Shown: in pieces, positions 55,181 to 64,000 of the stretch | Layout: every line of letters begins with the position of its first letter | Position numbering within the stretch: the stretch's first letter is position 1 | Assembly (NCBI GenBank): GCA_024734555.1 | Contig: JANPWX010000097.1 | Span: 2,093,048-2,157,047, forward strand | Direction: 5' to 3' | DNA from: Trochalopteron elliotii | Taxonomy: Eukaryota; Chordata; Aves; Passeriformes; Leiothrichidae | Length of the DNA stretch: 64,000 bases | Program-made: the position numbers and the translations under genes | Notes under the pieces: generated by a model | The model's input: the letters and a program-made list of their open reading frames with translations, nothing else | Databases searched by the model: none | Told to the model about the DNA's origin: nothing

Positions 55181-58100
55181 CTGTTCTTACGTGCCCCTAG
55201 GCAGTTGTTTACAGTCCATGGGTACTGAACAAGAAAATAAAAAGTCAGAATAGGAGTTGTTCTATGACTTGCCTAGCATATTTTTGTTCAAGGCACAGTC
55301 TCAAGTCTGCAAGATTCCCTTGGCAGATTCATTCTGATTTTAGCAATGCCAACAGAAACACAAAACCAACAGAGTTACTCTGAAGAGAATTGCATTGAGT
55401 AAATCTTCAGAAAAGACATATCTGTGAAATACCTGCTTTGAGTTCGGTAGTGGCAATTGGAAACTGCAACGTGCAGTAAATGTTCTTTACCACATCAGGA
55501 TGAAACCCAAGTGCCAGACAGATTTTGCAGGACTGGGATAAATGCTCAGACACTGTAAGACACTAGTAGCACATCCTAGACTGAGGATAATTGCTAATGC
55601 ATTCCATTTTCTCTGCTCTGCCCCTTCCCCACTTCTTCTGTTTTCCCTCTTGCTTAGCCTAATGGATATGTCATTGTGTGTTGGGAATGACATGCTTTTT
55701 TCCAGACCATCTATTTGAAAGCCACAATTTTTGCTACTGTTGTTGTTCCTATTTCCACAAACCCACAGAAATAAGGACTAAGAAAAAAAAGTCCACCCAC
55801 AGCTACTTCTTTTAGTGGGGGCTGCAGTGTTCAGTAAGAAATGCAAGCATGCAGTTGAGGCAGGCATTTGTTTGAAGAAGTTTCCTTTCCCAGTTGGGAC
55901 CACCTCAGCTCCAGCACAGAAGAAGTATGTTGTAAAGTGCAAGGGCTTAATATATTAAAGAGATTTAGGATGGTAATAGTCCCATTTTGCAAGGAGTGGC
56001 TTACTTCCAATTCTTAGCAACTGATTTTATGCTATGGGGAAGGTTCAGTACTTCCTGCAGTTTTTATTCCCTGACCTTCCCTGCCATGAGAATTGCTGGT
56101 GTAGCCCACAGCTCCTTGCAGGACTGTGTGCTGTGGCTGCAGGCAGCAGTGTATGGTCTGGTCCTCTCCTCAGCTGGGGGAGGGAAGAAGCCCAAGGGTG
56201 CACTCAGGAACAGCTCAGGGAGCCAGGAGAAAGCCCTGACCCTGCTGCAAAAGTCCTCAGGGGACATTAGGCATCAGTGCTTATGGTGGAGTCTCTCTGG
56301 GTTTGCTCAGCATGTTTCAGGCATTCATCTACCACCTGCAAATGTACTGCAAAGAGATGTGCTTTCATGGAGAAAAACACTGCCGAGGTCACGACTGAAA
56401 AGGCCTGCTGCATGGGGACGGACATTTCTTGGCACAGAGATGGGTACTCAGCAAACATCTGAAGCACAGCATGCCACAGCGCACTGCACGACCACAAACC
56501 TTTCACCTTCCTCAAAGTTTCTAGTGAGTTTGGGTCTTTTAGCTTCACTTCAACTTCAGTTTAGCAATAAGACCTATCAGTCAAGAATAATCAGCAGAAT
56601 CAAACCTACTGCCTGCAAATGTTCTTACATGCCATCCAGACCCATGAGGGTCCAAGAAGATAAATAATTCTTTTAGATCAAACTGCCAGTTTAAACACAT
56701 TATAGAGTGCATTTATATAAAAGCAGCCTCACATTAGTAAGTGAGAACTAAATTATCTAAGTTTTATGCCTGCAATAAAAGAGCCTACAAACAGTAAGAG
56801 TAGAACGTTTTATTTTTAATTGGTTTTGATTATTGAATCCTTATGGACAACATGAGCCTTGAAACATTAAGGGAGAGAAAGGAGACCTAAGAAACCTGAA
56901 AGTTGATTAACTGGATATTTAAATTCATCAGAAAGAGTTTCCAGATTTTTAGTTTTAGATAGTAAAATTTTAGTGTCTCTACAGCTTCTTTTTAGTGAGC
57001 TAGAATTTTTGAGGTATTTTTCTAAGGTTTACAAGAAAGCTTTACAGTCACTCTGACAAAGGTAAAAGCTGTTTTTTGTTTCAACTCATAATTTTATAAA
57101 GTTAAGGCCCAAAGTTTTCTATGTGCCAAAGCAGAATGTATCTTACCTGAGAACATGGGATTAAGAAAATAGTAATGATTTCCTTGGTTTTTATGCTGAG
57201 CATATGGGCATATGCTCTTTTTTTAAACTTTCCTGGCCAAACTTCTCAATTGTGAGGACTTTGGACACTTTATACTGCTCAGTAGAATAGGGAGTTTGTT
57301 AGATAATATGTTTTTCATATAAAATAAATTTTAATATGTATTTGATAAGTAATAATGTTAAATTATAGATCATTTGTTTACCTGCCTGAGGAGAACCAGG
57401 CCTTAGAGCAAGTCCCTTGCCTAAGCTCCTGGAAATGTAATGAACTAACACTTTCATCATAAAGTTTTACTTCTGCATGCTTACTCCTTATTTGCCTGGG
57501 TATTCAGTTAGTTTAAGAATCTAAAATTATGCTTATCCATAATCTGAAATTTGTTGTATTTAGAGCAATACTTCCAAAGCAGTGCTATGCAGACTATTTG
57601 TACAGCAAACAGACTCAAAAAAGAACAGAAAACCAGGGATACCAAATGAAGACTTTCTATTCCTTTAAAACTTGTCACAAATATTAATATGGGCATCAGA
57701 TTTAAAAATAGAAGCAGGTAAATCAGATTATTCAATTTCTTTTCAGTCTTGTCTAACTTGCTTCAACCCTAATATTTCTTTCATTAATAACTCAAAGTTT
57801 CAAAACAAAATTTCAAAGCAAAATTTCAGAATACTTCATCAATCTTTACTTCTGTTTTTTAAGATACCAAAATCAAATGGCAAAAAGCATCTTTTATCTT
57901 GTAAATGTTTAAAATTGGATTTTGGAACTAAATGCACTTTCCATATTTGCAAATTTATGAATCAATGGCTGAAATCAAGTGTTTGATCCATAATATGGTT
58001 CATTTCTTTTAGCATGTTTCACTAATTTTCCAAAGATTTTTCAAAACTGGATGTCTAAGCCTACTTTTCTTTCAATATTATTATTCCTTTCCCAGAAAAA

Positions 58101-59269
58101 GCTAAAATCCACAAGGTTGAAGCAGTCCTTTTATCTACTGACTTCTGTTCAGTATTTAGGCCAACTATTCAAGCTTTTCTTCTCTTGTTATCAACAGGTC
58201 CCTTTCCATCTTCCTTTGTACTGATTCTCAATCAGTTGAAACAGAGAATGCCTTCAGGAGCTTTCCCTGAAATGTTAAGATCTATTTTTCTGTTACTCTT
58301 TTAGATTATATTTCCTTGGATGTTTGTATTAAAAATATTTTTTTTTTTTTGTCTCCAAGCCTTCACAGTATTTCAATAGACTTCAGGTTTTAAAACCTTG
58401 ACCCCTAGCAATTCCCCATTATTAACATATGAGGACTAGAATTGTTATGGCTAAACCCAAGTCTTAGTGAGGAGCTTTTTATTTAAGGACTGGTATGCAG
58501 AGACTCCCACTGACTTCACTGGAGCTCCATTTAGGATGGAAAGAGAACAGAGCAGAACAAAACCAAGAGATGGAGACAGGGAGGAAACAGCAGAAAGAAA
58601 CAGAGGTAGGGAGTAGGAAAAAGTTCATACTTGGTGCAGCACCTAATTTTTCTGAACAGAGATTAAACCTAGAAATCCCAATACTCTATCTTTTCCAGTG
58701 CAAAACAAATTGCTTGAGAGCAATTGAAACCTGCTGAGAAAATGTGTTTTTCTACTCTAGTGTTTACAGTGTATCAGACTACAAGGCTACCATTTAGACC
58801 AAGAGGTAAAGCAAAAGGGAGGGCATTCCCTTTGTGGGCCATATGGGACCCCCCTGGCAGGAGAGGGGTCATAGTGACACACTGCAAGACTGGCTCCGCA
58901 CTGCCACCCAGCACTGGGCTTGACTGTGGGGAACAACGACAGAATCTGCAGTGGCAATCATGCCATAGGCATTGTCCATGACCTCATCAAACACAATTAA
59001 TTTCTTAATAAAACCCATAAACAAAGGTACAGATGACATAAGATACATTATCCCATATATACATTTAGTTTATCACAATCTAAAGAGGACTATTAACAAA
59101 GGGTGAAGATTTTAGCTTTTATATTTTTCAATCCTATACTGCATTAGTGCATAGGTCTAAACTCCATATAAAGTGTAGTTCACTGTCTTCACATTTTGGT
59201 TAGACAAAGCAATGCCTGCAGGCCTGAGATCCAAAGACACACCACAATCTCAGGCCCTGAACAGTATAA

Positions 59270-59545
59270 ACAAATGTGAATTGTGGGGGAGCAAGCTGGG
59301 GAAATATGGCTTCATTACTTGAAGCTGTAATTGGACAATTAACCCCTGATATGCAAATAGACCAAACTTATATCTGTCTGAGAAACTCGTGACCATCGTC
59401 CATCTTGGCTGTGGCCTCTGATTTTACAGGCAGGGTTTTACACTGCCCAAGGTGTATCTATTAAAGGCCTTTAATAAATATCCACTTTATTCTCTTAACT
59501 CTGTCTAGCCTCTGTTCTAGGTGGCCACTCCAAGGTATCGACATC
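59270..59545 (+). mobile_element. LTR-like block of an endogenous retrovirus, probably solo
   Basis: The block is unlike its surroundings and has LTR features. A TATA-like GTATAAAC lies near its left end. It carries TTAACCCCTGATATGCAAAT, a poly(A) signal AATAAA at 59473-59478, then TCTTAACTCTGTCTAGCCTC and a GGTGGCCACTCCAAGGTATC end close to a CA. No gag, pol or env coding is adjacent, so a solo LTR or fragment is likely. Neither boundary is certain and no target duplication was found. Confidence 0.5.
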
Positions 59546-60014
59546 AGTAAAAAGGAGATGATGTGTTTGAGTAATAAAAGAATAAAGTTTACTGCAAGAC
59601 TGCCCCTAGAGGACAGAATGAGACAGGATTGAAATGCATTTGAGAATGGGAGAGATAAAACCTAAGATTTGCAGCTAAATTGTACAGATTTTAAACCACA
59701 CTTGTTTCTCAGTTCCCTATATTATCATACAAAACAGGTATCTTAAATCATACATAAAAGCTGGCAGTTCACTCGCCCTCTTTAACAAAAAAAATGAAAC
59801 ACAAGTTAATATCGTGGTTTAGATTTCAATGCTTTGCCCGTACTCCTTTCAAGTTTCTCTAGTGATGCTGAAGGTTCACTGTGCCCTGGGAAGGAATGCC
59901 AAATGCCACCTAATGAAGAGGATAATCATTGAAGAAGATGAGCTGAGATGTACAACTCACCACCTGGCAAGGCAGGGAGCACATAACAAATGTCCTGATC
60001 AAAGGCACACGTAC

Positions 60015-60103
60015 CTAATCTGTTGGAGGGGTTCCTTTTGAAGAGGGCTCGCAGCAGACTCTGGGCTTCTATGCTCAGGAACTGTGGCATTCCCAGCTTG
60101 GCT
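60015..60103 (-). CDS. RPS6KA2: RPS6KA2 exon 10: N-terminal kinase C-lobe
   Basis: An 89-bp exon that completes the split lysine codon and encodes [20 protein letters not shown] then FKRNPSNRL (human 274-302), plus the first base of Gly303. The KRNPSNRLG segment is the conserved helix H-I region of AGC kinases. The acceptor is CTTTCAG, with CAG at 60104-60106, and the donor GTACGTG begins at 60014. Differences from human include I for G after FLS and S for C in NPSNR. Reading through the donor gives a false ORF extension, so the exon end was set by the splice site and by frame with exon 11. Confidence 0.95.
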
Positions 60104-60942
60104 CTGAAAGAACACAACACTTGAAAAGAAAATAGATTTTTCAGGATTTTTTTCCATCCCACTGTGGCTGAAACAGCGGAAGTGTAGCAGTCAGGATGGG
60201 CAGACACATGAAATCAGTAACCAAAGGTTACCTAAGCATTGTGCAATGCAGAGTGAGAAGCTGATCTTATCCTGCTGATTTTAAGGAAGGTTTTACCACT
60301 GACTTCACTAGAGGTAGAGCAGATCTAATGAATCTCATAAAACTTTTGCAACCTAAATAGGTAATTTTCCTAGAGAATTTTTTCACTTTTTTAGTTTGCT
60401 GGAATAAATTTGGGAATCAAGAGGAATTTAAACAATCAAACTTAATGAAAAAATGTATAGTAAACCACATGCTGTTTAAAGAGAATAAAACTTTCTCTTG
60501 GCCTTTCACCACTATGTAAAAAAATGCCTTAGTGAACAAAGCTAAGATTCAAATACTTTTGTCTACATTTAACATTAAATTAATGGGACATCGCAAAGGA
60601 AAAGATTTGAAACTTGGCAACAACAAAATATAAGATGTCCTGCACAAATCTGATTTTCCCATATTTTGTGGATACCGAAATTATCACAAAAAGTAAGATA
60701 AATTTCTTTTGTAACAAGACCCTCTCAGTAATTCACTTCCTACTGTTTATTCTGAAGGCAATTTTAGAGTTAAACACAGGCATCAGCTATGTGTGCCTTA
60801 CTAAATTCACGCCTTGTGTGGCTTTGGAAAGCTCATTATGCACATCATTATTCTCTACCCATCACATACTTGGGCCCTGTGGAGTCTCCAGAGGGTAGAG
60901 TTAACTCACAGTTAGAAGAATGAAAGCACTTTTGATACTCAC
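60104..60942 (-). other. RPS6KA2: RPS6KA2 intron 9
   Basis: An 839-bp intron with GTGAGTA donor and CTTTCAG acceptor. Nothing else recognised in it. Confidence 0.95.
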
Positions 60943-61013
60943 TTGAGAATTAGTGCCATTGTCTCCTTTCTGTCTTTTCCCTGGAAGGGTAATGATCCCG
61001 TCAACATCTCAAA
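60943..61013 (-). CDS. RPS6KA2: RPS6KA2 exon 9: end of N-terminal kinase domain, helix F region
   Basis: This 71-bp exon reads [20 protein letters not shown] then LIL plus two bases of the next lysine codon (human residues 250-273). This is the C-lobe stretch just after the DWWSFGVLM helix of an AGC kinase. The acceptor CAG lies at 61014-61016 and the donor GTGAGTA at 60936-60942. The exon starts at a codon boundary and ends in phase 2, as the RSK family does at this position. The residues are the same as in human RSK3 as I remember it. The preceding exon was not found up to 64000, so it lies upstream of the window. Confidence 0.95.
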
Positions 61014-64000
61014 CTGTGGAGTAGCAACAAAATGGTAAATCAAATATGCATTGGGATGATCTGCATAGCTGAATGACATCACATCCATCTTCTATTTCCA
61101 ACACAACTGAAAACTACAGGAAAAGAAACGATCCAACAAGCTGTGCTTCAGAAAAAATGGCACAGCAAGTCTGGATGAGTGTTCCATTTTAGAGACATGT
61201 TACAAACTGTTTACACTGATATTTGTTGTCAAGTTTTGGTATGTTTAGGAAGAAGTGTCATATATGGTGTTTCCTCCAGCACATGTTTTATGACCAATGC
61301 TGGCAATGAGGTATTTGGCTGAGGGACCCTTAGCCTGAATAGATATGGCTCTTCTTAGGTGTTTGGCATGGACTACCATGCAAGGAAAATGGATTTGATA
61401 TGCCACTCCCCACCTTTTTAGGTTGAGTCAAACCACCTCTTTGATTGTGTATCTGAACCACTTAAAGATGCCTCTAATACATTTTGCAGGAGAAACAAGA
61501 CTAAACCCCACATTCTCAAAGCTTTTGAGTGTGCCTTTTCCGGCTTTGGTTCCTCTGGCTGCGCTCAGCGATGAATCTCATAAGTGTCACATTTCACTGA
61601 ACCCAAATCTCAAAGCAAAACTCAGCAGTCATCATTAATTATTTGCCTAAATCAAGTGTTGAAACATCAATCAGTTATGGTTCCTTGGAGACAGATTAGT
61701 GCTTTCAGTAAATTTGACAGGAATTTCATGTCTGTAAGAAGTGAAAAAACCCAACAAAACCCCAGCCGAAGAAGCCTGCCTAATTTGGATTCAATACCAG
61801 GTCTTTCCTACAGCTCTTGCCATGGTGTTTTTATGGAATGGCTGCTGCTTTCTTATGGAAGGCTGTGCATCACCAAATATAAAGACACCAAGAACATAAT
61901 TCAGTATGGACACAAAGGAAAACAGTGTCCATTGAGGGTAAGGTGAACTTTGTTACTTGTTTGTGCCTGTCACTCAGGGTTTGGATCTCTTTACTATAAT
62001 AAACTAATTAATTAGAGTAATTAATTAATCTAATAATTAGTACTCATTGCTACAAATAAATATCTGTTAAGGCAGGAAAGACTCTTCAAGCCTAATGTAG
62101 TTTTTGTACCTTATCCCACAAGAAACCGCAGTGCTCCCAGAAAGCACATTTGTGCTAAGAAGGATTCTTTAATTACCAAAACTTGTGTCAGACTGCTCCA
62201 CAGCCTGACTCTTCCTTTTGCCCAGATTAAATACAGCTATACCAGAAGAAAAACACAGAAAACAGAAGAAAACTAAGGGTGAAATTGCTATGCTGATTTT
62301 GGGAGAAGGGCAGAGGAAGTGTTTAGAAGCCAGATAACTAATTGAATGTACTTAATTGAAGGATTAATCTTCATTAGTAACAAATTACCTCAAGGCACTA
62401 AAACACATAGTAGAAACAGAAATAAAACCACTTAAAAAAGAAAAGTATATGGCTGCCAAATATAAACAAGATTTGGAAAAACAAATGTATTAACTTCTGC
62501 TTTGGTTAGGAGAAGCAAGAAAAGAGCTGCCTGGTAGACCTGGAGGAAAGCATCTCGTTTTCTACAAAGCAACATAATGGGGGAGAATTTTTAAACCTGC
62601 CTAGATGATGCTGGAGCTTAAATACCATTTCAAAAGTGATTCTGACCTATTAGAGCTTTAGCCCTGATAGAAGTGCTCAGATACACTGGGAATGAGGGGC
62701 AGAGAACATTGCTTCCCAGGGCAGCAGCAGAAATGGTACAGACTGTACCAAACCCTTCTCATGATTTCTAGAGCATTTATGATCACGCTAAGTAGCTAAT
62801 GTTCACTGACACTTGCTCATGTTACTTTGTTATTATAATAAATCTAATTTAGGGGCACCAACAATGGCTGCTACATCTCATTTATACTGGCATGAATGGG
62901 CTTGGCAAGCCTGATGCAGATGATAGAGATACAAGCAACTGCTTGGTCAGTGACTATGTAGGAAAGGACTGTAGTTCCCATCCAACCCAATATGCCGGGG
63001 ATACCTGCAAATGCACTGTGGATGCAAGGGATGGAAACAAGAAGGAAGGAATTTGGAAGAAATTTAAGTTGCAGGAGAGACCAAGGGGAATGACTGTTTT
63101 GGAGGCTGCAGGACACAGTTACTGTGCTGCTGTAAGGGCCAGCGCTTTGTTACCACATCTCCAATTGCACAGGTCTAATGTTGAGATTAATTCAGGTTCA
63201 GAAGAAATGCACTTAACATCAATAATTAAAGTGAAAGACAGCCATGTAAGCTAAGTGTACCAGAGCTTTTTACTTCAATGAACTTAGCTAAGCAGCATCT
63301 GGAAGAAAGCATTAGTTTCTCAATTGCAGTCCTGACTAAATGTGTTGAAGGTTAAAAATTAAACAAGACTGAAAAAAAAGAGAAATTGTTCATTTAATCA
63401 GTTAAAGCTATCATTTCACTACACAGAGACCTGTCTTCCTGCTTATTTTTTCAAAAAGTCAAAAATCTTGCTAAACCTGAACATGAAAACAGAAGTGAGA
63501 ACATCCTGCTTACACTTTTGCACATCAGTACAGAGCTGTATGGGTCACAGCAGGTTGACAAGAAGCTGAGACTAGGGGTGAATGAACTTTGCAGTATTTT
63601 TGTCTATTAAACCAGTCCCTATAGTTTTGCTGGGAGACTCAGTTTTCATTCTCCCTCCTTCCTCATCTGTATAACCACCTGTTTGCTCCTTCCTTCCCAG
63701 CAATTCACTTCCCAGGTGTTTTGGAGGGCCATCTTCTGTAAGACACTACTTCAGAAGGCTGTACCTCCCTCCAACCTTGACTTCCTTTCTGTGCCAAAAA
63801 AGTGCAAGAAAGGCAAATACTCTTTGTTGCAGTTCAGCTGCCTATTTAGAGAAATACAGAATTAGGCTTAATGGGAAGGGGCCTCTGGAGTCACATAATC
63901 CAACCCTGCTGAGTTCTCAATATACTATGCAGTGCTTCCTTTCTCTGATTTTCAGGGCAGTCTCCAACTTCAGTAGGCAAAATGTGAGCACTTCCCAGAA
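61014..64000 (-). other. RPS6KA2: RPS6KA2 intron 8, 3' part, cut by the window edge
   Basis: Sequence upstream of the exon 9 acceptor. The exon encoding the SADWWSFGVLM helix was looked for and not found, so the intron continues past 64000. It contains an AT-rich homeodomain-like palindrome cluster (61990-62041) and a CR1 fragment at the window end. A 120-codon plus-strand ORF (62892-63254) is unrecognised. Confidence 0.85.
63856..63930 (-). mobile_element. Short CR1 LINE remnant
   Basis: The plus strand has ACAGAATTAGGCTTAATGGG, AGGGGCCTCTGGAGTCACAT and AATCCAACCCTGCTGAG, a diverged CR1 tail in reverse complement. It may continue towards the window end. Confidence 0.65.

Larger units (their letters stand above)
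53201..60014 (-). other. RPS6KA2: RPS6KA2 intron 10
   Basis: A 6.8-kb intron with GTACGTG donor and CTCAG acceptor. It contains a degenerate CR1 fragment (about 54840-55180), a locally GC-richer block with overlapping ORFs on both strands (55987-56667), and an LTR-like block (about 59270-59545). Confidence 0.95.

Noticed and set aside
59598..59616. Second possible CTCF site (TGCCCCTAGAGGAC)
   Set aside because: One base short of the core when aligned on the minus strand and mismatched at a key position.
62892..63254. 120-codon plus-strand ORF in intron 8
   Set aside because: No protein family resemblance; an overlapping minus-strand ORF of similar length suggests chance in a GC-richer patch.

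Overview
The window is vertebrate nuclear DNA, most probably from a bird. It is AT-leaning and repeat-poor, it carries several CR1-type LINE fragments plus one LTR-like block, and it has no bacterial-style dense coding. CR1 also occurs in crocodilians and turtles, so the bird call is an inference.

One gene is firmly supported: the 3' part of RPS6KA2 (p90 ribosomal S6 kinase 3, RSK3) on the minus strand. Thirteen consecutive coding exons run from 61013 down to the stop codon at 13137-13139. Joined, they give 484 codons with no frameshift or internal stop. Their lengths match human RSK3 residues 250-733 exactly, and every intron seen is GT-AG. Exon numbers here (9-21) count back from a 21-exon human-like model. 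The segment encodes the end of the N-terminal (AGC-type) kinase domain, the AGC tail and linker with its turn and hydrophobic motifs, the whole C-terminal CaMK-like kinase domain, and the ERK-docking / PDZ-ligand tail. The first 249 residues lie beyond 64000.

Layout: 1-6300 is intergenic with no recognisable gene. From about 6300 to 13136 lies the probable RPS6KA2 3' UTR and flank, with candidate poly(A) signals near 6325, 11109 and 11840. From 13137 to 61013 lie the exons and introns, including a 14.3-kb intron at 24448-38723. From 61014 to 64000 is the next intron upstream, cut by the window edge.

Non-coding content consists of CR1 fragments, an LTR-like block at about 59270-59545, simple repeats and several motif clusters that look regulatory. 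The most notable signals are a (GATA)9(GACA)4 plus A15 microsatellite pressed against the exon 19 splice acceptor, a strong CTCF-type core in intron 17, an exon-like ORF on the opposite strand in intron 17, and a possible distal poly(A) site 6.8 kb past the stop codon. I found no convincing new multi-gene system. The gene is a known kinase, and the open questions are about its introns and 3' end.
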